From: an uncultured Rhodospirillaceae bacterium
GTDB lineage: Bacteria > Pseudomonadota > Alphaproteobacteria > MPNO01 > UBA2964
Direction: 5' to 3'
DNA: 39,314 nucleotides
Assembly: GCA_913052165.1 (NCBI GenBank)
Contig: CAJXEC010000009.1
Coordinates: forward strand, 1-39,314
A model generated the notes under the pieces. That model worked only from the letters and a program-made list of their open reading frames with translations, was not told the DNA's origin and ran no database searches. Shown one piece after another: positions 17,062 through 25,725 of the stretch; positions within the stretch are counted from its first letter, which is position 1; every line of letters starts with the position of its first letter. The position numbers were made by a program, and so were the translations under genes.

Positions 17062-17798
17062 AAAAATCTTTCGCAATATTGAGCGGCAAGGGGGGAGCCG
17101 GCAAAACTCTTCTAGCAACTAATTTGGCTACTGCATTCGCCGAACAAAAAGGAAATACGCTTTTAGTTGATGCAGATTTTGGACTTCCGAATGCACACAT
17201 AATGTTGGGGGTGAATCCCGAGAGAACCATTGATGATTATATCTCCGGGAAGCACTCTTTTGAAGAAATTATCCACAAGGTCTCACCTAAACTCTCGATA
17301 GTCGCCGGCAAAAGCGGAAGCTCTGTCTTAGTGGATCTGTCAGCGGAAAACGGGACTAAAATTTGGCATGGCATTCAAAGTGTCAGTGAGAACTTCGATT
17401 ACGGTATTGTGGACAATTCAGCAGGTGCCGAAAATCATACTATGTCACTTAGCTGCATAGAATCTACGCTGGTAATTTCATTAGTTGACCTTCCAACAAA
17501 CTTTTTAGATGCCTACTCCACAATTAAAATTGCAAACCAAGAACACAAAATCAAAGATTTCATGATTTGTATCAACCATTGCAACTCCCTAACCAACGCC
17601 AGGAAAGTCTTTGACAAATTCAACGCCATAACCACTCAATTTCTGCAAGTTTCTCTGCATTTGATTGGATTTTTACCGAAATCTGAGAAAATTGAGGCGA
17701 GCATTACAAGTAGGAAGCCTTTTTACCACAATAAAAAAAACCAAGAGCACTCTCTTATTGATAGTATAATGAAGAATTTAGACGGTAATGCATTGTAG
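17058..17798 (+). CDS. flhG: FlhG/FleN, MinD-like flagellar number ATPase
   Basis: MinD/ParA-type ATPase that limits flagellar number and partners FlhF. It carries the deviant Walker A GKGGAGKTLLATNLA at residues 10-24, a DADFGLPNAHIMLG strand typical of FleN, and a Walker B-like IVDNSAG where relatives usually have IVDTAAG. The 246 residues are slightly short. No strong amphipathic membrane-targeting helix is obvious at the C-terminus. It lies between flhF (4-bp overlap) and fliA (2-bp gap). Confidence 0.93.
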   Translation: MKKSFAILSGKGGAGKTLLATNLATAFAEQKGNTLLVDADFGLPNAHIMLGVNPERTIDDYISGKHSFEEIIHKVSPKLSIVAGKSGSSVLVDLSAENGTKIWHGIQSVSENFDYGIVDNSAGAENHTMSLSCIESTLVISLVDLPTNFLDAYSTIKIANQEHKIKDFMICINHCNSLTNARKVFDKFNAITTQFLQVSLHLIGFLPKSEKIEASITSRKPFYHNKKNQEHSLIDSIMKNLDGNAL

Positions 17799-17800
17799 AG

Positions 17801-18508
17801 ATGACAATAGAAGGTTATCAAAACAGCCAAGTTGATAGAGAGAACCTCATCAACAAACATGTCGAGCTGGTCAGACGGATTGCTTTCAAAATTCACGGAC
17901 GCGTGGGCCAGTACGCAGAGGTGGATGACCTCATCCAGTATGGTGTAATAGGTCTGATTGAAGCAGCAAATAATTATAGCAATATTAAAGACGGTGCATT
18001 CCCCAATTATGCCTCGGTCAGAATCAAAGGTTCTATAATTGATCATTTACGGCGTTCTTCATCACTTTCACGCCAGAATATTAAAAAACACAAGCAGATT
18101 TCCGCGGCAAAGGATGACCTCAGGCAAATCCTAGGGCATGAACCCAACACCGATCAGTTAGCAGCGAAACTGAAAATATCTGCGCGCGAGCTTCTAAGAT
18201 GGGAGAGCCAAATTTCGGCAGGCCACATACAGAGCATCGATGATTTCTTTCACGAGACTTCAGTACAATTCTCGTCAGATGAAAAGGGTCAGGATTCTGT
18301 ATTGGACCAAAAGTTAAGATCAAAAATCCTCTCTGAAAAACTTGTAGAGTTAGAGGCCAACCAGGCGTTGGTGCTGCAACTTTATTTTGTAGAGGAACTT
18401 AATACTTACGAAATAGCCGAGATATTAGAGTTAAGTCCCGGAAGAGTTTCACAAATAAAATCGACTGCATTTAAAGTCTTACGAGATAAGCTAGGCAAAG
18501 ACTTTTAA
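17801..18508 (+). CDS. fliA: FliA, flagellar sigma-28 factor
   Basis: Sigma factor that directs transcription of late flagellar genes. The 235 residues contain region 2 (EVDDLIQYGVIGLIEAANNY and FPNYASVRIKGSIIDHLRRSSSLSRQ), region 3 and region 4 with the helix-turn-helix (LNTYEIAEILELSPGRVSQIKSTAFKVLR). It is the fourth gene of the sigma-54-driven operon, so it is made only after early genes switch on. The anti-sigma factor FlgM is not in the window. Confidence 0.96.
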   Translation: MTIEGYQNSQVDRENLINKHVELVRRIAFKIHGRVGQYAEVDDLIQYGVIGLIEAANNYSNIKDGAFPNYASVRIKGSIIDHLRRSSSLSRQNIKKHKQISAAKDDLRQILGHEPNTDQLAAKLKISARELLRWESQISAGHIQSIDDFFHETSVQFSSDEKGQDSVLDQKLRSKILSEKLVELEANQALVLQLYFVEELNTYEIAEILELSPGRVSQIKSTAFKVLRDKLGKDF

Positions 18509-18513
18509 TACCT

Positions 18514-18921
18514 ATGACGAGCTACCACAATATTGAAACTATACGTGCGCAGGTCATAAATGCAGAATACAGTTTTTCAATAACAAACAAATCAGAAGAT
18601 GTACAAATTAAAGCTCGGCTCATAAATATAAGTGCAGGCTACCTAGAGCTGCTGGTTAAACCGGCCCAGATCGAGAAAATATCGCGAGAAAACACTGTAA
18701 AAATTGATCCAGATGATACAACGATAAGAGCTTTCTACGAGGTCGGAAAAGAGACTTTTTCTCTTTTAAGGCAGTCTCTGCATTCTCAAAAGAAACTGAA
18801 TGCAGAAGTTCTCTTAAGGCTCGACACTACCCTAACCTTAACTGATCAAGGGGACCTGATCATTAACGATCCGATAAAAGCCCATATTCTGGATTGTGAA
18901 TTTTCTCGAAACTTTACTTAA
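18514..18921 (+). CDS. Unknown protein, last gene of the flhA-fliA operon
   Basis: Not recognised. The 135 residues are soluble, with no signal peptide or membrane segment. The middle (VQIKARLINISAGYLELLVKP) is predicted beta-rich, with later short hydrophobic strands (LNAEVLLRLDTTLTLT). It starts 5 bp after fliA and ends overlapping the convergent flgE-like gene by 8 bp, with no strong ribosome site. Position suggests cotranscription with fliA and a flagellar or regulatory role; a PilZ-like small barrel is conceivable but the RxxxR motif of PilZ is not seen. Confidence 0.75.
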   Translation: MTSYHNIETIRAQVINAEYSFSITNKSEDVQIKARLINISAGYLELLVKPAQIEKISRENTVKIDPDDTTIRAFYEVGKETFSLLRQSLHSQKKLNAEVLLRLDTTLTLTDQGDLIINDPIKAHILDCEFSRNFT

Positions 18922-19675
18922 CCCAACGACCAGTCATATCGTTTTGTGTCTGCATCATTTTAGCATTTGCTGAGAAGGACTGTTGAGCTGCCAGCATTCT
19001 GGTCAATTCCTTGACAATATCAGTAGTGGAATTCTCCAACGCCCCGGATTGAACATTACCGTAACCCATTGATCCAGGGTTCCCAAGGTTTGCAACACCT
19101 GATTGGAAATTAGCAGAAAAATCACCTCCACCCTCCGGGGTAAGAGCCCCAGGGTTTTCAAAGGTGGCCAACGCGACTGTCGCAATTTTTAGAGGTTCTT
19201 GTCCTTCAAAAATTCCGATGACTGCGCCACGTTGGTCAATATTCAAATTAGACAGGGAAGAACCCCGATATTTTTCCGGAATCTGGATTGCTTTCCCGTT
19301 GACATCCCTCACGTAGAGACCGGAGCTGTTCACTATAAACCCGTCAGCATTCAGCGAGAAACTGCCGTCCCTTGTGTATTTAGTGGTCGTCGCATTTACG
19401 TCGCTAACCACAAAGTAACCCGCTCCTTTTATAGCCAGATCCAGAACATTGCTCGTTAGGGAGAGGTTACCTTGTCGCTCGTGCCGAACTTTAACGTTGG
19501 CTAATTGCGCTCCCTCCCCCACTCGTGTCCTTGGATTACCATCTTGTTGATAAACATCCTGAAAGCTTAACGCCGATGTTTTAAAACCATAGCTTTTGGC
19601 ATTGGCCACGTTATTAGAGATAAGATCCAATGCTTTCATCGCTACACCTAAACCACTTATGATTGTACCAATCAT
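18914..19675 (-). CDS. Short FlgE-like hook/rod-family axial protein
   Basis: Member of the FlgE/FlgF/FlgG axial family. The N-terminal region (SGLGVAMKALDLISNNVANAKSYGFKTSALSFQDVY) and the C-terminus (GYGNVQSGALENSTTDIVKELTRMLAAQQSFSANAKMMQTQNDM) look most like hook protein FlgE, as does QSGVANLGNPGS. At 253 residues, however, it lacks the outer domains of a normal hook protein (about 400 or more residues) and is FlgF-sized. It could be FlgF, a minimal hook protein or a paralogue. An AAGGAG site precedes the ATG. It lies 60 bp downstream of slt and is convergent with the fliA operon. Confidence 0.85.
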   Translation of the reverse strand: MIGTIISGLGVAMKALDLISNNVANAKSYGFKTSALSFQDVYQQDGNPRTRVGEGAQLANVKVRHERQGNLSLTSNVLDLAIKGAGYFVVSDVNATTTKYTRDGSFSLNADGFIVNSSGLYVRDVNGKAIQIPEKYRGSSLSNLNIDQRGAVIGIFEGQEPLKIATVALATFENPGALTPEGGGDFSANFQSGVANLGNPGSMGYGNVQSGALENSTTDIVKELTRMLAAQQSFSANAKMMQTQNDMTGRWVK

Positions 19676-19735
19676 AACAAACTAACTCCTTACCCTGATT
19701 TTAATTCCGTAAAAATTCCCAATTTTTAAATAAAA

Positions 19736-20224
19736 TTAATATTTATTCATGTAATAAGAGACTTTCTTAAAGTATTTATCGTTAATATCTGAATTTTTAG
19801 AATGATAATTTTTTATAGACTGTTCCCAAGAACCAGTTTTTTTAAAAATTGATTTGAGGAAATAAGCTGCATACATAACATTTTGATATGGATCTAGCAT
19901 TTGCTTGCTTGATTCAAAGTTCTGTACGTGCCAATACTTATTTATTTGCATGCACCCTATATCAATATTTTCGATGTCTAGTCTTGATAAGTAACGTAAA
20001 GCATCGATCTTATCTCGAAAATAAAGTGAATTTCCTTCAATATTGAACGCCCAACTTCTCAATTTTCCTGTTTCTCCAAGCCCTACCTCTGCCAATGCGA
20101 TGGCGCGAAGATATCCATTGGGAATACCGTACTTATTTTCAGCATAAATGAAATTTCTTTCGCAATCAGCCTGAGCCGTAAAAGAGAAAAGGAAGGTAAG
20201 AAATATAAAAGTTGCCTTTTTCAT
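19736..20224 (-). CDS. Periplasmic lytic transglycosylase for rod assembly (SltF-like)
   Basis: Cleaves peptidoglycan so that the rod can cross the wall. A signal peptide (MKKATFIFLTFLFSFTAQA) precedes a single SLT domain. The likely catalytic glutamate is Glu46 in ALAEVG, and the hallmark GCMQIN lies near residue 91 (GxMQIN in the family), followed by DPYQNVMYAAYFL and KNYHS. At 162 residues it is a minimal enzyme. It overlaps the flgL stop by 4 bp, and flgJ in the same operon lacks a muramidase domain, so this is probably the dedicated flagellar muralytic enzyme. Confidence 0.9.
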   Translation of the reverse strand: MKKATFIFLTFLFSFTAQADCERNFIYAENKYGIPNGYLRAIALAEVGLGETGKLRSWAFNIEGNSLYFRDKIDALRYLSRLDIENIDIGCMQINKYWHVQNFESSKQMLDPYQNVMYAAYFLKSIFKKTGSWEQSIKNYHSKNSDINDKYFKKVSYYMNKY

Positions 20225-21483
20225 CTTATGAAATCAAATAGCGTTGTCTGAGTGATGTTGGTGTAAGTTTGCCTTACGACATCTCTGTTCACGAGCAGAG
20301 ATTGTAATTCAGTGATTAACTTCTCAAGATCCGCGCCCGCGAGATCAGAGAAAGATATCTCCAAAAGATCTTTCATGTTCTCATTCACTTTTAACGAATT
20401 ATCGACTTGGTTCATCAGAGAACCGACTCTCGACCTGTTTAACGCAACATTGTCAAGGGCCGCGCTAAACAAGGCGATATTTCTATTTACCTGGAGGGAT
20501 CCATTTACTACTCGATCTTCCGAACCATTTTGATCCACAATGATTATTTGATTTTCATTATCACCAAATGCCGACCCATCAGAAAAATTTTGGATCTCGA
20601 CGGCACCGCTTAAATTGTTCAGCACGATGCCCTCACCAGTCTGGTGTTTTGCTGCCGTAATTCCGGTCAGTGCAGTATGTTTATTTATGCTTGCAATGGC
20701 GTCCGAAATTCCATTATTGGTGGTAGTAAAATCAATCTTGACCGCCCCAAATTCACCCACTAGATCGAAAGAAAAGCTATTGATCTTGTCCGTGCTCTGC
20801 AATTTAATCTGCTGGTCAGCGGAATTAGAAATCGTCGCGGACCTTTTTAAATGTGCCGGAGTTTGAAGAGACGAGATCAAATTATCAATAATTTGGAAGT
20901 AATTGACACGCTCACCGCCGGGTATTTCAGCATAAAAGACTTCGGCACCGCTCAGGCTGTCTGACACAGTTGTGTTAACAGTAGATCTTACAAAACTCCT
21001 CTGTCCATTACCTTGATAAACTATCGATCCATCATTTTTCTCAGAAAACGGCACGCCTGCCCCCGTTGTTCCTGAAAATAGCGGTTTTCCCCTGGAGTCG
21101 TGCGTATTGGCGAGAGACAACAACTCTTTCCGAATTTCTAACGCCTCCGCCTGGATCATCGCCTTATCATTGATGGAGTATGTATCGTTAGCGGCTTGTA
21201 TTGTTAGTTCTTGCAACCGAGTAAGAATATTTGAGATACTTCCCAAAGCAACATCTGCCGCGCCCAAACGCTCGTTAGCCGTTCTTAAGTTTTTTACATA
21301 ATTTTCAGTTTGTTGAATCTTTTCATCTAATGCTGAGATCTTTATCGCTTTCTCAGGATCTTCAGATGCGGAAGAAAGCGCTTTTCCTGAGGCAATTTTT
21401 GCCTGGTTTTGTTCGATGCGGGTTGAAATTTTGCTAAAGTTATCAAGCTGCCGCTCCGTAAATAATTTGGTCGAAACTGCCAT
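20221..21483 (-). CDS. flgL: FlgL, hook-filament junction protein (HAP3)
   Basis: Second junction protein between hook and filament. The N-terminus has the flagellin-like helices (NFSKISTRIEQNQAKIASGKALSSASEDPEKAIKISALDEKIQQTENYVKNLR), and the C-terminus is the matching coiled-coil segment (SLLVNRDVVRQTYTNITQTTLFDFI). At 420 residues it is longer than the enteric protein (about 317). The middle domain holds a segment (about 235-290, ISDAIASINKHTALTGITAAKHQTGEGIVL) resembling the flagellin hook-IN motif. It starts 9 bp after flgK. Confidence 0.94.
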   Translation of the reverse strand: MAVSTKLFTERQLDNFSKISTRIEQNQAKIASGKALSSASEDPEKAIKISALDEKIQQTENYVKNLRTANERLGAADVALGSISNILTRLQELTIQAANDTYSINDKAMIQAEALEIRKELLSLANTHDSRGKPLFSGTTGAGVPFSEKNDGSIVYQGNGQRSFVRSTVNTTVSDSLSGAEVFYAEIPGGERVNYFQIIDNLISSLQTPAHLKRSATISNSADQQIKLQSTDKINSFSFDLVGEFGAVKIDFTTTNNGISDAIASINKHTALTGITAAKHQTGEGIVLNNLSGAVEIQNFSDGSAFGDNENQIIIVDQNGSEDRVVNGSLQVNRNIALFSAALDNVALNRSRVGSLMNQVDNSLKVNENMKDLLEISFSDLAGADLEKLITELQSLLVNRDVVRQTYTNITQTTLFDFIR

Positions 21484-21492
21484 CTAAACTGC

Positions 21493-24400
21493 CTATATCT
21501 TTACAATCGTGTCAAACATATCTCTGGCAGTTTGCAATAAGCGTGCCGCTGCCTGATATGACTGTTGCTGTTGAATGAGGTTGGCAGCCTCGGTATCCAA
21601 ATTCACACCGGATTTTTCATCAACTTTCTCTTTGGCCGCATCCAATTGAGCTGACACACTCTCCAGCTCTATTCGATTGGCGGACAATCTGGAACCGACA
21701 TCTACGAGATAGTTTCGATATGAGTCTTGGTAACTCAAACGGTCGCTGGTGGAGACCCCTAACTGGGCTAAAATATCGAGATTATGGCCATTTAGCTCTA
21801 ATTTATCGTTTGAAATTATGCTAAAGGCATCACCCTCTTCCATCGAACCTGCGATGGTGATCGAGAAGTCATAAACATTGATTGGTCTCCCGTCATTAAG
21901 TTTTCTCTCTCCAAGAAGTTGATCTGTGAAAGTGTCAAAGATTCCTAAAGTACCAGACATACTATTGGTCAGCTTCAAACTGAGGTTAGTTTTCTCCAAC
22001 GGTTGTTCTCCAGGTTTAGAAAGCTCGTGAGCCATCGAAACACGCCTCGCTCCGTCGTTTGAAATCAGGACGATCAGATCTTCCCCTGGAAGGTTCTTCA
22101 TATTAATCAGGTTGTTGTTCTGATCCCTCTCAGAAATAATTTTCGCATCACTAGGCTGGCCATTAAGTGACCGGATTAAAATATCTGCGCCATCAAGAAA
22201 AATCTCTTCTCCGGCCAAGTCAAACCCCATTGCTGTTGCAGCAGCGCTTCCCGTCAAATCCAAATCTGCATTGGTGTTGGTATTTTTCAATGTGATCGGA
22301 GTGAGACTAGTGCTTGTGGCAGCGCCACTTGAGAATACTGCGGTTATCGAAGCATCTGAGCTAGTAAGCTGATAAGTCCCATTACCAAGACGCTGCAAAG
22401 TAACTGTAACGTTTGCTTGTTCACTTATTTTAACTGTTGCGCTCAAAGCGCTGCCGATATTCATAGCCTGCGGTGTCTTACCTGTGAGCACATTCGTCCA
22501 AGTATTGAAACCGAACTGGCCTTCGCCATTGTTGGCAATAGGTACGAGGGCCGATCCTGACATACTTCCTTTCGGGTTGTTGATTGACAAGGTATAACCC
22601 TGGTTGGTCTGTGCGAGATCGACCACGAACTGCCCGCTGTCTCGGCCATCAATTTGAAATTCGCCTTGAAGATATTTCAGCACATACTGCTCGCCAGCGT
22701 AGGTGAATTTCATCTGCGCGCCTTCCGGGGGTAAAGAAGCAAAAACACTTGACTCCATGCGAGGTATTGGGGCTGCTGATTTAGCCTTAGCAATAAGATC
22801 CCGTGAGAGCTCCAAGCCGCTCCCGCTCTCCAACGAGGAGCTACGTGTCACAAATGTATCAACGGAACTGTCTTCCTTTTTAATCGTCAGGGTCACCTTG
22901 TGACCGGCCTGATAAACCATAGCATTGGTACCTTCAGATGCATTGCCATCAACCGCAGGAATATCGTGAAATTCAAAAAGTGCTGTGTCGCCGGCATCCG
23001 TCAAATGCCGAGAGACTGCAGACGAAAGGTAATTATTTTTTGTACTAGTTAAGTTCGTTCCTTGGGTGCTCGAAACAGACAGAGTTGCCTCCGAATTAAC
23101 TGTTACCAATCCAGAGAAAACCAAACTGTTGGTATCAGAAGGGATCAAAGCCGCGGAATTACCCAAAGTATCAAAATTTCCATCAAGAGCTTGGAGGCTA
23201 AGATTTGCATTTCTTACATTTGAAACAACGATGTCTCCTCCGTCGGCCCTAATCAAAACAAGTCTATTTGAGTCCGAACTGACTTGCGCGGTAATGCCCG
23301 TCGTAGGAGACATAGTATTTAGAGTTTCAGCTAAACCTGTTAAGCCAATGGTACTGTTGTACTCTCCATCAATGAGCAACGGTTGGTTATTCTTTCCGAT
23401 TAGTTCAAACGAAATTGGGTTACCCGTTGTTGAATTAAGCTCGATTTGCACTTTATTCTCGGGTTTAAACTGCAATCCCTGCGGGCTTAGTGCTTTATTG
23501 AGCACATCAGCGACAACTTTCGCCGAGGCATTTGAAGGTACAACAACTGTCTCTGCCAGGCCCAAGGTTGAGGATGAAAAACTAAGAGTCTGTTCATCAA
23601 AAAAGTTCACAGACCCAACCTGCGAATTGACCAATGGAACGGAACTAATGCCTGTCCCCCCCCCCGATATCCCGAATGCCAAGGAATGACCGGAATCTGC
23701 CAAGATTGTATTAGCCGTCACTCCGCGGTAGCCTTCGCCAGAGGCAGGACGAAGATACTCAGAACTATACTTCGCAAATTCTGAGAAGCCGTTTTCCTGG
23801 GTAATCAACGAATTAATCTCTGTCGCACCCAATGCTCTTCCGGCCAATTGTCTGCCCTCACGGGTGAACACAAAAATATCAGACGCATCATTGGGCGACG
23901 TGACACTTCCCGATACCGTTGTTCCATCTATCACAGCCTGTCCCGAGTTAATATTTTTATAGGAACTTACAAATTTAAGGGTGTCACCAGATCCGACTGC
24001 CAGAGTTCCAAGCCCCTCAGAGTCAAAAGATTGCCCAAGATTATTCTGGAATCGGAGAAGCCCAGAGTTGAAATAATTTGCTAGATCCGTTGCGCCCGAT
24101 AGATTTAGGTCGTTCGCCCCAGTTGGAATCGTAAGTGTGTATTGTTGGCCGTCGAGAGACAACTCAATCCGAGAAGTTTTTTCGAAGTTTTTGGAAATGA
24201 AAACGACGGATGACTGCTCGGCGTTACTACTAATCGTAATCTCTTCAATCGTTTTTGGGATAATCCCAATCTTGCCACCCTTTAAAAACGTTTTCGATGA
24301 AATGGGACTGAGGTTATTTTTAAAAATTTCTGATATAGACCCCTCCCCCTGCCTGGTAGTCTTAATTGCAGAAATTCTGGCTGCCGCCGTCCCCCTGTTT

Positions 24401-25710
24401 TCGGCTGCAGGATCGATAATCAAAGAAGCGGTGGCAGCCAAGTTAGTAGGGTCATCCAATAAAAATTTTAAATTTTCTGCATCACCAAACTTTCGGGAGA
24501 GAGAAAAACTATTTCCATCCTTTGCCGGCCCTTGAAATCGTACGGAAAAACCATCGAAATTCAGCTCGTCCCGGCCACCAGCCAAAATTTTTCCTTCGTG
24601 TCTTGCTGTCCATCGATCAGAAAGTCCATCATAATTAAAGAAAATATCTCCGTACTGGTCAGAGTAGCCATCGATTTTAGTGACATTCACATTTAAATGG
24701 GAACGGTCGTAATTCAGTCCGGTCAATTCATGGACACTTGACGTAAAAAGCGGTCCTCCCTCATTCCCCGTCAAATCTATCCCCTGGCGGTGTTGCAAAT
24801 TTAATTCATTCACAAATCGTTTAGCCAATGCATCCAGCTCTTTTTCGGCCCGATGAAGAACATCAACGCTATCGCTAACCCCACGTAACAGCCCTGCATC
24901 AAACCCTGTTAGTGGCTGGGTTTCATTTGAAAAAAAATAGAGCCCACTATCTGTGAGCTTATATGAGAGTGCGCTGTTGCGTTCGCCATCCACCAAAACA
25001 GCGCCAACCGCATCAAAGCCAAGATCCACGCGAACTTCGCCAGTATCCTTTATGGTCACACTAATCGCTGCCAATTCTCCCAGATCGACTAACAACTTGT
25101 CCCTTATATCCAGAAGAGCGGGTGTTGCGCCTTTACTTGAAAATGAAGCGGAAATATCCTTATTGATTTTCGCGAGTTGCTCAGTTAACTCATTCACACG
25201 ATTAATCGTAAATTCGGTTTCCTGATCAATTTGAGCTTCAAGAAATCCCAATGATTCACTCGTCCTGGAAAAAGCCCCAGCGACCTCCTTACCAAATGAA
25301 ATTGCTGAAACACGATTAGCCTGCGACCCAGGCTCTGCTGCCACATCACCAAGTCGGGAGAAAAAAGAGTTTATGGAGTCGATTAAATTCCCATCAGGTA
25401 GCAGATAATTTTCAAGCTTCTCAAGATTAGCAACAAATGCTTGAGAGGACTGGAATTTTGACCCTATCTTTCTAAGCTGCGCGGCCAAAACTTCGTCATA
25501 TGCGCGTCGGACCTGATCGACTTTTACGCCAAGGCCCAAAGAGGCGCCTTTTGCTGCCAATCCGTCGTTCTTTGCGCTTACCTCGTCAAGCTTGACCTCC
25601 CTTCTCGTGTATCCCTCAGTGTCAACATTGGCAATATTCTGACTGGTACTCGAAAGCGCATCTTTGTGTGCTCTTACGGCGCTACTGGCTATATCGTATA
25701 TGCTGCCCAT
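21493..25710 (-). CDS. flgK: FlgK, giant hook-filament junction protein (HAP1)
   Basis: First hook-filament junction protein. Residues 1 to about 325 are typical FlgK D0/D1 (DALSSTSQNIANVDTEGYTRREVKLDEV and the coiled coil up to ELNLQHRQGIDLTG). Residues from about 1315 to 1405 are the usual C-terminal helix (LIQQQQSYQAAARLLQTARDMFDTI). Between them lies roughly 990 residues of Ser/Thr/Asn/Gly-rich beta-type sequence, making 1405 residues against 450-650 in most relatives. A hook-IN-like segment (GLAETLNTMSPTTGITAQVSSDSNRLVLI) lies near 785-830. The coding strand has a run of ten G near residue 683. No good ribosome site precedes the ATG, 15 bp after flgJ. Confidence 0.95.
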   Translation of the reverse strand: MGSIYDIASSAVRAHKDALSSTSQNIANVDTEGYTRREVKLDEVSAKNDGLAAKGASLGLGVKVDQVRRAYDEVLAAQLRKIGSKFQSSQAFVANLEKLENYLLPDGNLIDSINSFFSRLGDVAAEPGSQANRVSAISFGKEVAGAFSRTSESLGFLEAQIDQETEFTINRVNELTEQLAKINKDISASFSSKGATPALLDIRDKLLVDLGELAAISVTIKDTGEVRVDLGFDAVGAVLVDGERNSALSYKLTDSGLYFFSNETQPLTGFDAGLLRGVSDSVDVLHRAEKELDALAKRFVNELNLQHRQGIDLTGNEGGPLFTSSVHELTGLNYDRSHLNVNVTKIDGYSDQYGDIFFNYDGLSDRWTARHEGKILAGGRDELNFDGFSVRFQGPAKDGNSFSLSRKFGDAENLKFLLDDPTNLAATASLIIDPAAENRGTAAARISAIKTTRQGEGSISEIFKNNLSPISSKTFLKGGKIGIIPKTIEEITISSNAEQSSVVFISKNFEKTSRIELSLDGQQYTLTIPTGANDLNLSGATDLANYFNSGLLRFQNNLGQSFDSEGLGTLAVGSGDTLKFVSSYKNINSGQAVIDGTTVSGSVTSPNDASDIFVFTREGRQLAGRALGATEINSLITQENGFSEFAKYSSEYLRPASGEGYRGVTANTILADSGHSLAFGISGGGTGISSVPLVNSQVGSVNFFDEQTLSFSSSTLGLAETVVVPSNASAKVVADVLNKALSPQGLQFKPENKVQIELNSTTGNPISFELIGKNNQPLLIDGEYNSTIGLTGLAETLNTMSPTTGITAQVSSDSNRLVLIRADGGDIVVSNVRNANLSLQALDGNFDTLGNSAALIPSDTNSLVFSGLVTVNSEATLSVSSTQGTNLTSTKNNYLSSAVSRHLTDAGDTALFEFHDIPAVDGNASEGTNAMVYQAGHKVTLTIKKEDSSVDTFVTRSSSLESGSGLELSRDLIAKAKSAAPIPRMESSVFASLPPEGAQMKFTYAGEQYVLKYLQGEFQIDGRDSGQFVVDLAQTNQGYTLSINNPKGSMSGSALVPIANNGEGQFGFNTWTNVLTGKTPQAMNIGSALSATVKISEQANVTVTLQRLGNGTYQLTSSDASITAVFSSGAATSTSLTPITLKNTNTNADLDLTGSAAATAMGFDLAGEEIFLDGADILIRSLNGQPSDAKIISERDQNNNLINMKNLPGEDLIVLISNDGARRVSMAHELSKPGEQPLEKTNLSLKLTNSMSGTLGIFDTFTDQLLGERKLNDGRPINVYDFSITIAGSMEEGDAFSIISNDKLELNGHNLDILAQLGVSTSDRLSYQDSYRNYLVDVGSRLSANRIELESVSAQLDAAKEKVDEKSGVNLDTEAANLIQQQQSYQAAARLLQTARDMFDTIVKI
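23656..23665. repeat. Homopolymer (C)10 inside flgK ((G)10 on the coding strand)
   Basis: Ten consecutive C on the plus strand, read on the coding strand as TCG GGG GGG GGG ACA (Ser-Gly-Gly-Gly-Thr). A change of one base would shift the frame of flgK near residue 683. Tracts of this kind are slippage-prone in other bacteria. Confidence 0.95.
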
Positions 25711-25725
25711 ACTGGATCAATACGT

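Noticed and set aside
23066-23689. 207-residue plus-strand ORF within flgK
   Set aside because: Shadow of the large flgK frame. FlgK is continuous across this region with plausible protein sequence.
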